Source: Candidatus Tectimicrobiota bacterium (GTDB lineage: Bacteria > Tectomicrobia > Entotheonellia > Entotheonellales > Entotheonellaceae). From it: a stretch of DNA of 64,000 nt. Below, one piece after another: positions 1 through 8,693 of the stretch; positions within the stretch are counted from its first letter, which is position 1, and each line of letters begins with the position of its first letter. The notes beneath the pieces were generated by a model. It had not been told where the DNA came from. It saw only the letters and a list, made by a program, of their open reading frames with translations, and made no database searches. The stretch covers positions 62,001-126,000 of the forward strand of contig BPKO01000008.1 in NCBI GenBank assembly GCA_026005175.1, in the 5' to 3' direction. The translations under genes and the position numbers were made by a program.

Positions 1-2033
1 AAGCGGCGCGGCTTTTGGACGTCGAAGGCGCCGGCTTTCGCCTTTTGCACGAGGCGCGCCTGGTCATTGGCGGTGCCTGGGGCATTGCCCGCCACGTCAT
101 GCGCCAGCCTGCCCTGCGCGTGGGCGAGAGCCTGAGCGGCTGGGTGGCGCAGCAGGGGCAGCCGCTGATCGTGACTGACATGCGTGACACGCCGCTTGTC
201 CTGCCCGAGCACCGCGAGGCCGCCCTGCGCTATGGGGTCATCGCCTACCTGGGGGTGCCGCTGCGCTACCGCGACCGCCTCACCGGCGTGCTCAACGTCT
301 ATAGCAGCAAGCCGCGGCACTTTTCCGAGGCCGAGCGGCGCCTGCTGGGCGCCTTTGCCGATCAGGCCGCCATTGCCATCGAGCACCTGCAGCTGCTGGC
401 CGAAGCGCAGGCGCAAGCCGAGCGGCTCAAGCAAGCCAACGCCGCCCTCGAGGAAGAAATGGCCGAGCGCCGGCGCACCGAAGCCCTGCTGGCCGGACAG
501 AAGCGGGTGCTCGAAATGATCGTCGCCGAGCGGCCCCTTCCCGAAGTGCTGGCCGAGGTGGTGCACCTTATCGAAGCCCAGGCCCCCGGCCTGCTTGGCT
601 CCGTTTTGCTGCTCGACGAAGACGGCCAGCACCTGCGCCACGGCGCCGCCCCCAGCCTGCCGGAAGCCTACAACCGCGCCGTCGATGGCATTGCCATCGG
701 GCCGCAGGCGGGCTCGTGCGGCACCGCCGCTTACCGCCGCGAAGCGGTGATCGTCAGTGACATCGCCAGCGATCCCCTGTGGGCCGAGTTTCGCCATTTG
801 GCCCTGCCCCACGGCCTGCGCGCTTGCTGGTCGACACCCATTCTGGGCAGCCATGGCCAGGTGCTGGGCACCTTTGCCTGCTACTACCGCGAGCCGCGCG
901 CGCCCACAGAAAGCGAGCTGCGGCTCGTCGAACTCTGCACCCACCTGGCCGGGCTGGCCATCGAGCGCCAGCGCGAGCACGAGGCCCTGCGGGCCAGCGA
1001 AGAGCGCTACCGCGAGCTCTTTGAAAGCGCCAGCGACATCGTCTGCACTTTTGACCTCAGCGGCCGCCTCACCGCTGTCAACGCTGCTGCTGAGCGCCTC
1101 ACCGGCTACCGCCGCGAGGAAGCCTTAGGTGCCGACTTGGTGCAACTTCTTGCCCCCGAGGACCGCGAGCGCGTGCTGCAGGCGCTCAACAGTAAACTTA
1201 CTGGGGAAGCGTCAGCGACGACGTACGAGCTGGAGTTGCAGTGCAAAGACGGCCGGCGCCTGCCCCTGGAAGTGTGCACGCAGCTGCTTTACCGCGGAGG
1301 CAGGCCGGCAGCAGTGCTGGCCATTGCCCGCGACATCAGCGAGCGCCGGCGCCTGGAGACGCAGCTGCGGCAGGCGCAGAAAATGGAAGCCATCGGCACC
1401 CTGGCCGGCGGCATTGCCCACGACTTCAACAACATCCTGGCCGCCATTATAGGATACGCGGAGCTGGCGCTTTACGAGGTGGACAAGGACCAGCCGGCAG
1501 CACGCCATCTGGGCGAGGTGCTCAAAGCGGCGCAGCGGGCCAAGCGCCTGGTGCAACAGATCCTCGCCTTTAGCCGCCAGCAGCAGGCCGAGCGCCAGCC
1601 GCTGCAGCTGCACCTGCTCGTCAAAGAAGCCCTGACCTTGCTGCGCGCCACGCTGCCCGCCACCATCCGCATCGAGACCGCGCTAGCCACCCACGACGAC
1701 ACCGTGCTGGCCGACGCCACGCAGCTGCACCAGGTGCTGCTCAACCTCTGCGCCAACGCCGAGTACGCCATGCGCCCCCAGGGAGGCACCCTGGAGATTC
1801 GCCTGGCGCCGGTGGAGGTGGACGCTGCCTTTGCCGCCGCCCACCCGCCGCTGGCGCCGGGGCCGCACGTGCGCCTGACGGTGCGCGACACCGGCTGCGG
1901 CATGCCGCCGGAGGTGCGCGAGCGCATTTTCGAGCCCTTCTTCACCACCAAAGGGGTGGGGGAAGGCACCGGCATGGGCCCCTGGCGGTGGTCCACGGCA
2001 TCGTCACCGCCCACGAGGGCGCCATCACCGTAG
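1..2033 (+). CDS. Hybrid sensor histidine kinase, sensor/kinase part (left-truncated, frameshifted)
   Basis: Senses a signal and autophosphorylates on histidine; probably cytoplasmic, since no membrane segment is visible. The frame is open to the left edge, so the true start lies outside; the TTG at 15 is only the first possible start. Domains in order: GAF, a coiled linker (about 138-165), a second GAF, PAS (about 330-450), HisKA with [17 protein letters not shown] (phospho-His near residue 469), then the HATPase N box and [19 protein letters not shown]. The frame breaks inside the G2 box: GTGMG is followed by PWRW instead of the expected LAVVHGIV, which continues in the next ORF. The C4 run at 1979-1982 should hold two Cs. 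Sequence error or real mutation cannot be told apart here. Confidence 0.85.
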   Translation, partial: AARLLDVEGAGFRLLHEARLVIGGAWGIARHVMRQPALRVGESLSGWVAQQGQPLIVTDMRDTPLVLPEHREAALRYGVIAYLGVPLRYRDRLTGVLNVYSSKPRHFSEAERRLLGAFADQAAIAIEHLQLLAEAQAQAERLKQANAALEEEMAERRRTEALLAGQKRVLEMIVAERPLPEVLAEVVHLIEAQAPGLLGSVLLLDEDGQHLRHGAAPSLPEAYNRAVDGIAIGPQAGSCGTAAYRREAVIVSDIASDPLWAEFRHLALPHGLRACWSTPILGSHGQVLGTFACYYREPRAPTESELRLVELCTHLAGLAIERQREHEALRASEERYRELFESASDIVCTFDLSGRLTAVNAAAERLTGYRREEALGADLVQLLAPEDRERVLQALNSKLTGEASATTYELELQCKDGRRLPLEVCTQLLYRGGRPAAVLAIARDISERRRLETQLRQAQKMEAIGTLAGGIAHDFNNILAAIIGYAELALYEVDKDQPAARHLGEVLKAAQRAKRLVQQILAFSRQQQAERQPLQLHLLVKEALTLLRATLPATIRIETALATHDDTVLADATQLHQVLLNLCANAEYAMRPQGGTLEIRLAPVEVDAAFAAAHPPLAPGPHVRLTVRDTGCGMPPEVRERIFEPFFTTKGVGEGTGMGPWRWSTASSPPTRAPSP

Positions 2034-2521
2034 AGAGCACGGTGGGGCAAGGCACGCGCTTCGACATTTACCTGCCGCGCCTGGAGCAGGCCAGCCATCC
2101 CCAGGCCGCGCCGCTCGAAGCCTCTTTGCCGCGGGGCACGGAGCACGTGCTCTTTGTCGACGACGAGCTTCCGCTGGCCCGCCTGGGGCAGGCGCTGCTC
2201 GAGCGCCTGGGCTACCGCGTCACCGTCTTCACCAGCAGCCTGGAGGCCCTGGCCGCCTTTCGTGCCGCTCCCGATGCCTTTGACGTGCTGCTCACCGACC
2301 AGACCATGCCCGAGCTCACCGGTGAAGCCCTGATCCAGGAAGTGCGCCGGCTGCGCCCCGAGCTGCCGGTGATTCTCTGCACCGGCTTTAGCCACACCGT
2401 CGACGAGGACAAAGCGCGCGCCTTGGGCATCGACGCCTTTGTGCTCAAGCCCCTGGTGGGGCAGGAGCTGGCCCGCCTCCTGCGCCAGGTGCTCGAAGGC
2501 AAGCGCCGCGCGGCGCCCTAG
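1988..2521 (+). CDS. Hybrid histidine kinase, C-terminal part: end of HATPase plus receiver domain
   Basis: This is the continuation of the preceding kinase in another frame. It opens with [15 protein letters not shown] and GQGTRF, the tail of a HATPase domain, and ends in a receiver domain with the acidic pair in FVDDE, the phospho-acceptor Asp in [10 protein letters not shown] and the conserved Lys in LKPL. The ATG at 1988 is therefore unlikely to be a real start; with two Cs removed upstream the two ORFs form one hybrid kinase. There is no output domain, so the receiver probably modulates the kinase or passes phosphate on. Its TAG stop overlaps the TAG of the convergent crotonase gene inside a shared CTAG. 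Confidence 0.85.
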   Translation: MVHGIVTAHEGAITVESTVGQGTRFDIYLPRLEQASHPQAAPLEASLPRGTEHVLFVDDELPLARLGQALLERLGYRVTVFTSSLEALAAFRAAPDAFDVLLTDQTMPELTGEALIQEVRRLRPELPVILCTGFSHTVDEDKARALGIDAFVLKPLVGQELARLLRQVLEGKRRAAP

Positions 2522-3309
2522 CGGCCCTGAAAGCGCGGCGGGCGCTTTTCCAGAAAAGCGCGGCGCCCTTCCTGAAAGTCCTCGCTCTGCAAGCAGCGCT
2601 GGCGCAGGCGGCGGATCTCCTCAGCATGCGCCGAAAAGTCCTGAAAGCGCTGCACCAGGGCAAGGACGCGCTTGGTGAACTGCACCGACAGCGGCGCGTT
2701 GCGGGCGATCTGGCTGGCCATGGCGTAAGTGCAGGCTTCCAGCTCCGCCGCCGGCACCACGTGGTTCACCAGGCCCATGGCGTGGGCCCGCTGCGCGTCG
2801 AAGGTGCAGGCGGTGAAGAAGATCTCGCTGGTGTTGGCAATGCCGATGAGGTTGATGAAGCGCAGCAGCCCCTCGCCCGAGTAAAGCACCCCCAGGCGCG
2901 CCGGCGGCATGCAAAAGCGCGCGGTGTCGGCCGCCAGGCGCACGTCGCAGGCGGCGGCCAACTCCAAGCCGCCGCCCATGCAAAAGCCGTAGATCATGGC
3001 AAGCACCGGTGCGGGAAACGCCTGCACGGCTGCCAGCACCCGCGCAAAGAGGCCGGTGCCATCGTCCTGCGGCGGAGGCTGCTCCGGGGAGCGCTGCGGC
3101 AGGCGGGCGATGTCGTAGCCGGAGCTGAAGGCCTGCGTGCCCTGGCCGCGGAGGATGAGAACGCGCGTTGTGCCCTCTGCCGCCAGCTGCTGCAAGGTGT
3201 CGTGCAGGCACTGCAGCAGCTCGGGCGACAGGGCGTTGTGCTTCTCGGGGCGGTTGAGGACGAGGGTAGTGATGTGCGGCTGGCGCTGGCAGAGCACTGG
3301 GGACGACAC
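2518..3309 (-). CDS. Enoyl-CoA hydratase/isomerase (crotonase) family protein
   Basis: Crotonase-fold acyl-CoA enzyme of 263 residues, normal length. Visible are the N-terminal LNRPEKHNALS, the oxyanion-hole region FSSGYDIA and MGGGLELAAACD. The first catalytic glutamate of classical hydratases (in GGGLE) is present, but the second, normally in a PE-hLG motif, is replaced by proline (MPPARLG). The reaction may therefore differ from simple hydration of trans-2-enoyl-CoA, for example isomerisation or hydrolysis. The GTG start at 3309 is preceded by GGAG at good spacing. It is divergent from arfB and convergent with the kinase. The family is certain; the substrate is unknown. Confidence 0.88.
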   Translation of the reverse strand: MSSPVLCQRQPHITTLVLNRPEKHNALSPELLQCLHDTLQQLAAEGTTRVLILRGQGTQAFSSGYDIARLPQRSPEQPPPQDDGTGLFARVLAAVQAFPAPVLAMIYGFCMGGGLELAAACDVRLAADTARFCMPPARLGVLYSGEGLLRFINLIGIANTSEIFFTACTFDAQRAHAMGLVNHVVPAAELEACTYAMASQIARNAPLSVQFTKRVLALVQRFQDFSAHAEEIRRLRQRCLQSEDFQEGRRAFLEKRPPRFQGR

Positions 3310-3329
3310 GGGCGATCTCCTGCTGGGGG

Positions 3330-3358
3330 TTGGCCTTGGCTGCCGGGCAGGCTATTAT
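3330..3358 (+). promoter_or_regulatory. Candidate sigma-70-type promoter for arfB
   Basis: TTGGCC and TATTAT are separated by 17 bp in the gap between the divergent crotonase and arfB, about 40 bp before the arfB start. Read by eye only. Confidence 0.4.
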
Positions 3359-3399
3359 AGCCCACGGGCGCCGTGCCGTCACCTCCCTGGAGCCAGGCG

Positions 3400-3823
3400 A
3401 TGCTGCGCATCACCGACGAGCTGGCCATTCCCGAAGCAGAGCTGCGATTTACTGCCGCGCGCAGCAGCGGCCCCGGCGGACAGCACGTCAACACCACCGC
3501 CACCCGGGTCACCCTGCGCTTCGACGTGCTCGCTTCCCCCAGCCTTTCGCCAGCCCAGAAGCAGCGCCTGCTTTCGCGCCTAAGGTCGCGCATCAGCAAG
3601 GACGGCATCCTGCGCGTGGTGGCGCAGCAATACCGCAGCCAGGAAGCCAACCGCCGCGCCGCCGTGGCGCGTTTTGTTTCCCTGCTGCGCCAGGCCCCTG
3701 GCCCCGGAAGTGCCGCGCCGGCCCACCGCGGTGCCGCCCTGGGCCACCCGGCGCCGCCTGGAAGCCAAGAAGCACCGCAGCCGGCTCAAGCAACAGCGGG
3801 CCTTTCGGCCCGAGATCCCTTAA
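3400..3823 (+). CDS. arfB: ArfB/YaeJ-type peptidyl-tRNA hydrolase, ribosome rescue (frameshifted)
   Basis: Small RF-1-domain protein that releases stalled peptides from ribosomes lacking a usable stop codon. The start MLRITDELAIPEAEL and the catalytic GGQ in SSGPGGQHVN match the family. The track ORF begins too early (3373) and runs out of frame after RFVSLLRQA. Removing one C from the C4 run at 3695-3698 restores LAPEVPRRPT and the basic tail RRRLEAKKHRSRLKQQRAF, ending at TAA 3821-3823. That tail is the part of ArfB that enters the mRNA channel, so the repaired frame (about 140 aa, normal length) is convincing. The next gene starts 12 bp later. Confidence 0.88.
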
Positions 3824-3835
3824 GAGGAGAACCCC

Positions 3836-4513
3836 ATGGAACTCTACGAGGTCATGCGGACGACCTTTGCGGCGCGCGACTTTACCGACGAGCCCCTGCC
3901 CGACGCCGTGCTGTACCGCATTCTCGACCACGCCCGCTTTGCCCCCAGCGGCGGCAACCGCCAGGGCTGGCACGTCATCGTGGTGCGCGACCAGAAGACG
4001 CGCGAGGCGCTGGCCGCGCTCACCGAGCCGGCGGCCAAGCGCTATGCGGCGCAGCTGCAGGCAGGCGAGAACCCCTGGAACACCATCGACGCCAGCCGCG
4101 TCGACGCCGACACCATCGCCCGCACGCCGGCGCCGGCGCGCCTCATCGAGCCGCTGCGGCGGGCTGCCGTGGTGCTGGTGGTCTGTGTCGACCTCAAGGT
4201 GGTGGCCGCCACCGACCAGTATCTTGACCGCGTAGGGGTGATCAGCGGCGCCTCGATTTATCCCTTTGTGTGGAACATCCTGCTGGCGGCGCGCCACGAG
4301 GGCTATGGCGGCACCATCACCACCTTGGCGGTAGCGGAAGAGCCCCGCATTCAGGCGCTTTTGGGCATTCCCCGCCACGTGGCGGTATGTGCCGTGGTGC
4401 CGCTGGGCAAGCCGGCGCGGCCGCTGCGGCGCTTGCGGCGCAAGCCGGTTGCAGCCTTTGCCAGGCTCGAGCGCTGGGACGGGCCGCCGCTGGCGGCAGA
4501 GGGGAGCGCCTGA
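3836..4513 (+). CDS. Nitroreductase family FMN oxidoreductase
   Basis: FMN-dependent NAD(P)H oxidoreductase of the nitroreductase fold, 225 aa, cytoplasmic. The N-terminal RTTFAARDFTDEPLPD and the FMN-contacting RFAPSGGNRQGWH are typical, as is GGTITTLA near the C-terminus. The start follows GAGGAG at ideal spacing, just after the repaired arfB stop, so the two are probably co-transcribed. The natural substrate cannot be read from sequence; candidates are quinones, nitro compounds or enones. Confidence 0.88.
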   Translation: MELYEVMRTTFAARDFTDEPLPDAVLYRILDHARFAPSGGNRQGWHVIVVRDQKTREALAALTEPAAKRYAAQLQAGENPWNTIDASRVDADTIARTPAPARLIEPLRRAAVVLVVCVDLKVVAATDQYLDRVGVISGASIYPFVWNILLAARHEGYGGTITTLAVAEEPRIQALLGIPRHVAVCAVVPLGKPARPLRRLRRKPVAAFARLERWDGPPLAAEGSA

Positions 4514-4696
4514 GCGGCCGGGAACTCAGGCGCTGGGGAGTCCCCTCTGCGGGGGTGCTCAGTTGACCAGCAGGCGGCTGGCAGTGACGTCGCCGCAGCG
4601 GTACGGCATGCAGTAATTCCTTATCTCCGTATCGTGATGGCGGAGGCTTTTCCTGCCCTGCAGTATCGGCCGTTAGCAACAAAAACTTGAGCGCAC

Positions 4697-4719
4697 AAAA
4701 AGGGGACAGGCTACTTTTT
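4697..4719 (+). repeat. REP-like repeat, left copy of an inverted pair
   Basis: The stretch AAAAAGGGGACAGGCTACTT(TTT) lies in the gap between the nitroreductase and the SDR gene. Its reverse complement recurs at 5972-5993 with 22 matching bases. Motifs of this type occur in many bacterial genomes as short dispersed repeats, often near Y1/RAYT transposases; that link is from memory. No transposase is seen here. The rest of the 4514-4755 gap shows no convincing gene. Confidence 0.7.
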
Positions 4720-4755
4720 CTCGAGCGTCGGGAACACGGGCTGAGGAGGCAAAAG

Positions 4756-5506
4756 ATGGAGCTGCGCGGCACGGTGGCGGTGGTCACGGGCGGCAGTGGC
4801 GGGCTGGGACGGCGGATTTGCCACGCGCTGGCGCGCGCCGGCAGCCACGTGGCGGTGGTCTACCTGCAGAGCCGCGAGCAGGCACAGGCCGTGGCGGACG
4901 CGCTGCGGGCGCTGGGCGTGCGCGCCGAGGCCATGGCCTGCGATGTGAGCGACGCGGCGCAAGTGCAGCGCCTGGTGGCGCAAGTCCTGGAAGTCTTTGG
5001 CCGCCTTGACATCCTGGTCAACGACGCAGCGTACAACCAGTGGATTCCTTTTGCCGATCTTGAGGCGCTCACAGAGGCGGTGTGGCACAAGATCCTCAGC
5101 GTCAACCTCACCGGACCGCTGCTGTGCAGCAAAGCCGTGGCGCCGATCATGCGCCGGCAAGGGCAGGGGCGCATCGTCAACATTGCCTCCATCGCCGGAC
5201 TGCTGCCCACAGGGTCCTCGATTGCCTACGCCGTCTCCAAGGCCGGCCTCATCCACCTCACCCGCTGCCTGGCTGTGGCCTTGGCCCCGCAGGTGCTGGT
5301 GAACTGCATTGCCCCGGGCTACCTGGAAGGCACCAGAGCCACTGCCAACCTCGACCCGGCGTACCAGGAGGCGGCGCGGCGTGGGGCCCTGCTGCAGCGG
5401 GCCGCGGACAAAGACGACATTGCCGACCAGGTGGTGGCCCTCTGCCGCAGCAACAGCATCACCGGCCAGACTCTGGTGATCGACGCCGGCCCGCTGCTTC
5501 CACTGA
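4756..5506 (+). CDS. Short-chain dehydrogenase/reductase (SDR), frameshifted at the 3' end
   Basis: NAD(P)-dependent oxidoreductase, likely a 3-oxoacyl-ACP reductase-type enzyme. It has the cofactor motif TGGSGGLGRRI, NDAA, a catalytic Ser in IASIAG and the YAVSKAG catalytic Tyr/Lys. The start at 4756 follows GAGGAGG; the track start (4687) lies upstream in the repeat. As given, the frame has no stop after the natural end (VIDAG) and runs to 6234 across the antisense EipA-like gene. Removing one C from CCC at 5490-5492 gives VIDAGRCFH and a TGA at 5504-5506, a typical SDR ending at about 249 aa. The 3' extension of the track ORF is therefore rejected. Confidence 0.85.
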
Positions 5507-5520
5507 AGGCGCCGGGGATG

Positions 5521-5916
5521 CTAAAACGGGACCCAGGACTTCTTCCGCGTATAGTGCGTGTATCCGACGACGAGGACAAAGACCTTTGCGGCATTGGCTC
5601 CCACATCGAACCCGAGCGACGGGCCTGTCCAGTGCACCGTGGCGCGCCTGCCGTCCTTGAGCTGCAGCGTGCCGCTGCCATAACGCAAGCCCACAGCGAA
5701 GGCTCCGGCGATTTCCTCTCCAGCAATGTAGCCGTTTGGCTGTCCCAGGTCTTCAAAGGCTTTGGCGACGACTTGCGCCAGCGCTTCGGTGCTTTCGCCA
5801 AAAAAGGCGGCGATTTCCTTGAGAATCGTGTCCTTGTCGTACGTTTCCTGCGCTGCCGCGGGAGCAATGCCCAGTCCCAACATCGCAGCGAGGAGGCTTA
5901 TCCACAACCAGGACAT
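5521..5916 (-). CDS. EipA/DUF1134-like periplasmic protein, internally shortened
   Basis: Small exported protein of 131 aa. The signal peptide MSWLWISLLAAMLGLGIAPAAA is followed by a DUF1134-like domain (GYIAGEEIAGAFAVGLRYG, GPSLGFDVGANAAKVFVLV). In EipA, a cell-envelope protein described in Brucella, roughly 40-50 residues separate this segment from the final LG-x-N-x-GY..TR-x-x-W-PF. Here they are joined directly as VLVVGYTHYTRKKSWVPF, so an internal in-frame deletion or a short subfamily is likely. The start at 5916 is preceded by GGGGAG; the longer track start (5973) lies in the repeat. It is convergent with the SDR gene. The family call comes from remembered motifs. Confidence 0.65.
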   Translation of the reverse strand: MSWLWISLLAAMLGLGIAPAAAQETYDKDTILKEIAAFFGESTEALAQVVAKAFEDLGQPNGYIAGEEIAGAFAVGLRYGSGTLQLKDGRRATVHWTGPSLGFDVGANAAKVFVLVVGYTHYTRKKSWVPF

Positions 5917-5963
5917 CCCGCGTCTCCCCTGTTTCTCGTTGTCACGATGAGAGGAGGCATTCT

Positions 5964-6608
5964 GTGGAAGCAAAAAGTAGCCTGTCCCCTTTTCGGTGCG
6001 CGGTGGTGCTGTTTGAGGGCTTTACCGTGCTTGATGTTTACGGACCGGTGCAAGCGTTTGCCAGCTGCCGCGTGCCGCAGCCCGATGGCAGTGAGCAGCG
6101 CCTCTTCACGCTTTTTAGCATGGCCATGGCTCCTGGGATCGTACGCAGCAGCGAAGGGCCGCCTTCGTATGCCGAGTACAGCTTTGTCACAGCCCCGGGC
6201 CCCTACGATATTCTGCTCATCCCCGGCGGCCTAGGCACGCGCACCGCCGTCAACGACGCCGATTTTTTGCGCCACCTGGCGGCGGCCAGCCAGCGTGCCC
6301 GCCTCACCGCCACCGTGTGTACGGGCTCGGCCCTGCTGGCACGCACCGGCCTCCTCGACGGCCGCCCGGCGACGTCCAACAAGCTCGCCTGGGACTGGGT
6401 GGTGCAGCAAGGCCCTCGCGTGCACTGGCAGCGACAAGCGCGCTGGATCGACGCCGGCAACATCGTCACCGCTTCAGGCGTTTCGGCCGGCATCGACATG
6501 GCCCTGGGGCTGGTGGCCCGCCTGTGCGGTCGCGACATAGCCCGTGCGGCCGCTCGCCGCATGGAATACCGCTGGCACGAAGACCCCGCAGACGACCCCT
6601 TTGCCTGA
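5964..6608 (+). CDS. DJ-1/PfpI family protein (isocyanide hydratase-like)
   Basis: Class I glutamine-amidotransferase-like fold of 214 aa. The core begins at CAVVLFEGFTVLDVYGP. The nucleophile elbow is TVCTGSALLARTG, with Cys as nucleophile, followed by LLDGRPATSNK and the late ASGVSAGIDMALG, all as in cyclohexyl-isocyanide hydratase-like proteins and AraC-type DJ-1 domains. No HTH domain follows, so it is probably an enzyme. The GTG at 5964 has GAGGAGG six bases upstream; the REP-like repeat lies directly after it, so the native N-terminus may have been altered. The substrate is unknown. Confidence 0.8.
   Translation: MEAKSSLSPFRCAVVLFEGFTVLDVYGPVQAFASCRVPQPDGSEQRLFTLFSMAMAPGIVRSSEGPPSYAEYSFVTAPGPYDILLIPGGLGTRTAVNDADFLRHLAAASQRARLTATVCTGSALLARTGLLDGRPATSNKLAWDWVVQQGPRVHWQRQARWIDAGNIVTASGVSAGIDMALGLVARLCGRDIARAAARRMEYRWHEDPADDPFA
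5972..5993 (-). repeat. REP-like repeat, right copy of the inverted pair
   Basis: This is the reverse complement of the 4697-4719 copy over 22 bases; the flanking GTGCGC is also shared with a one-base offset. It falls just after the probable GTG start of the DJ-1-like gene, so the repeat would encode that protein's first residues (EAKSSLSP). Confidence 0.7.
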
Positions 6609-6611
6609 AGC

Positions 6612-6640
6612 TTGACGCCACCTGCGGGTGCGGCTAGGAT
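6612..6640 (+). promoter_or_regulatory. Candidate promoter for the CDP-alcohol phosphotransferase gene
   Basis: TTGACG, 17 bp, TAGGAT, ending 54 bp before the GTG start at 6695, directly after the DJ-1 stop. Confidence 0.45.
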
Positions 6641-6694
6641 AGCGTCGTACCGGATGCCTTGGGCGCGCACAGACGCTGAGGAGGGCCAACCGCC

Positions 6695-7276
6695 GTGGCC
6701 TCACGCAAAGCGCTGGCAGACGTGCTTACCGTCGTGCGCCTGTGTTGTGCAGGGGTCATCCTCGGCCTGGGACTGATCGGCGGCGCCGATGCCCTGCCGG
6801 CCACCGTCCTGGTGCTCATCCTGGCCTGGCTCACCGACGCGCTCGACGGGCCCCTGGCACGGCGCGACCCGGCGCCACGCCACACCTGGATCGGGGACCG
6901 CGACCTCCACGTCGATGTGACGGTGAACTTCACGGTGCTCGTCTACCTCACCCTGGCGGGCTACGTGACTCCCCATACGGCCCTGGGGTACACCCTGCTG
7001 TGTGCCGTGCTGCTGGGATACTTCCGCTCTCCCCACCTGGCCTGGGCGGTGCAGGCCCCGCCCTACGCCGGCATTCTCTACGTAGCCCTGCGCGACGCCC
7101 GCTCCTACGGCCTGCTCGCCGTCGGTTACCTCATCTTGCTCATCATCATCACTTGGCCCCGCTTTCCGCACGAGGTCCTTCCCCAGTTCCTCGACGGCAT
7201 GCGCAACCTGGGGCGCACCCGCTGGGCTGCCGACCACTCCACGCCACCCGGAAAGGCGGCGGTCAAAGAGCAATAA
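6695..7276 (+). CDS. CDP-alcohol phosphatidyltransferase family membrane protein
   Basis: Integral membrane enzyme (193 aa, about five or six hydrophobic segments) that would move a phospho-alcohol between CDP and an acceptor in phospholipid synthesis. The catalytic motif is visible as DALDGPLAR followed by GDRDLHVD, close to the family pattern of paired aspartates. Spacing between the AR and the G-x-x-D half is slightly longer than usual. The GTG start at 6695 has GAGGAGGG upstream. The alcohol substrate is not readable. Confidence 0.75.
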   Translation: MASRKALADVLTVVRLCCAGVILGLGLIGGADALPATVLVLILAWLTDALDGPLARRDPAPRHTWIGDRDLHVDVTVNFTVLVYLTLAGYVTPHTALGYTLLCAVLLGYFRSPHLAWAVQAPPYAGILYVALRDARSYGLLAVGYLILLIIITWPRFPHEVLPQFLDGMRNLGRTRWAADHSTPPGKAAVKEQ

Positions 7277-7341
7277 CGGTGCCCGCAAGGGATGCAGAGG
7301 GAAGCCGCGCACCGTATCATATGCTGGTGGTGGAAAGGACG

Positions 7342-8679
7342 ATGTGCGGCTGGCAACGCTTCCTGCTCTGCTGCCTGCTGGGAGCCCTGGGCGGCTGTGC
7401 CTACACCCTGCCCGTGCGGCCGATTCTGTCTCCCCAGTGGACCGCCACCGTGCACTACCGGGCGCACGCCTTGGACAGCCAGGCGTCGGCGCGCACCCTG
7501 GCCTACCTTCAAGCCTGGCGCCAACTCGCGCAAGAGGCCGCGCGCACCGCACGAGCGCCCTCCTCGGCCCAGCCTTCGGCGCTCCTCGCCGCGGCCGTCC
7601 TCCCCGTCGTGGTGCACGAGCAGTGGGACGGCACCACCTATCGCCTCACCGCCCGTGCCCCCACTGACGCTGCCGGCCTGGCTGCCGCCTGGCAGCGCCT
7701 GGCTCGCTATCCTTATGCCGCCGAGGCCCTGCACGGCGCGCAGCAGCGCCTCGAGGGATTGCTGCGGCAACTGGCAGCGCTGCGTCAGACAGCTGGCGAG
7801 GACGCCCACCTGCGGCAACGGTACGCGGCCCACGCCGAGGCCCTGGCCGCGACCGTCCAGTACGTGCGCGGCCTCGTCCACGCTGCCGCGGCGCAGCCGC
7901 AGCAAGCGCTGGCCGCCTTTGACGCCGCCCTTGCCCTCGACGCGCACTACGCGGCCGCCTACGTGGCCCGCGGCACGGTGGCCGATGAGCTTGGCGACTA
8001 CCGGCGCGCCCTCAAGGACTTTGATACCGCTATTGCGCTTGCCCCCGACTTTGCCCTGGCCTATGCCAGCCGGGGGGTGACGTACGCGCGGCTGGCGCAG
8101 CACCAGGCCGCCCTGGCCGACTTTGACCGCGCCATTGCCCTGGCCCCGCAGGCGGCCAGAGTCTACTACAACCGCGGCACGCTCTATGCGGAAATGGGCA
8201 AGGACCGGCAAGCCCTGGCCGACTTCGACCGCGCCATTGCCCTGGCGCCCCGGGACGCCGCAGCCTACACCAACCGCGGCGCCGTTTATGCCCGCCTGGG
8301 CAAGGACCGGCAAGCCCTGGCCGACTTTAACCGCGCCATTGCCCTGGCACCCACGCACCCCGGCGCGTACTACAACCGCGGCACCCTGTATGCCAAGCGG
8401 GGCAAGTACCGGCAGGCCATTGCCGACCTGCAGGCCGCCCTGCAGCTGGGCCTGCGGCAAGCAGAGCGCAAGCTCCTTGCCCTGCGCCAGCGCCAGCTCG
8501 TCCTGGAGGTGCAAGAGCGCTTGCAGCGCGCCGGATTTAATCCCGGCGCCCGCGACGGCCTGCTGGGGCCGCAAACGCGCGCCGCCCTGCGCCGCTACCA
8601 GCAGCGGCGCGGGCTGCCCGTCACCGGCGAGCCCGACCCTGCCACCTTGCAGGCGCTGGGCCTGGCGGCAGCGCAGTAA
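7342..8679 (+). CDS. TPR-repeat lipoprotein with C-terminal peptidoglycan-binding domain
   Basis: Predicted outer-envelope lipoprotein, 445 aa. The signal peptide CGWQRFLLCCLLGALGGC ends in a lipobox (lipidated Cys about residue 18). An alpha-helical N-terminal half is followed by about six TPR units of the form ALADFDRAIALAP / YYNRGTLYA. The last 70 residues form a PG_binding_1 domain (VQERLQRAGFNPGARDGLLGPQTRAALRRYQ, quoted in parts of the family pattern). It probably bridges murein and partner proteins. The start at 7342 is preferred over 7321 because GGAAAGGA precedes it; the track ORF start (6742) is a shadow. The TPR units are nearly identical at DNA level, hinting at recent expansion. 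Confidence 0.8.
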   Translation: MCGWQRFLLCCLLGALGGCAYTLPVRPILSPQWTATVHYRAHALDSQASARTLAYLQAWRQLAQEAARTARAPSSAQPSALLAAAVLPVVVHEQWDGTTYRLTARAPTDAAGLAAAWQRLARYPYAAEALHGAQQRLEGLLRQLAALRQTAGEDAHLRQRYAAHAEALAATVQYVRGLVHAAAAQPQQALAAFDAALALDAHYAAAYVARGTVADELGDYRRALKDFDTAIALAPDFALAYASRGVTYARLAQHQAALADFDRAIALAPQAARVYYNRGTLYAEMGKDRQALADFDRAIALAPRDAAAYTNRGAVYARLGKDRQALADFNRAIALAPTHPGAYYNRGTLYAKRGKYRQAIADLQAALQLGLRQAERKLLALRQRQLVLEVQERLQRAGFNPGARDGLLGPQTRAALRRYQQRRGLPVTGEPDPATLQALGLAAAQ

Positions 8680-8693
8680 GCGCCAACACCGCT

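Noticed and set aside
1979-1982. Programmed ribosomal frameshifting in the interrupted genes
   Set aside because: No slippery heptamer with a stimulatory structure or regulatory logic is seen, and seven unrelated genes share the same C-run pattern.
4560-4615. Minus-strand short frame ending CMPYRCGDVTASRLLVN
   Set aside because: It might be the 3' remnant of a lost gene, but no upstream frame or family could be supported.
5507-6234. C-terminal 240-residue extension of the SDR ORF
   Set aside because: It is antisense to the EipA-like gene and crosses the repeat; a one-C insertion explains loss of the natural stop.
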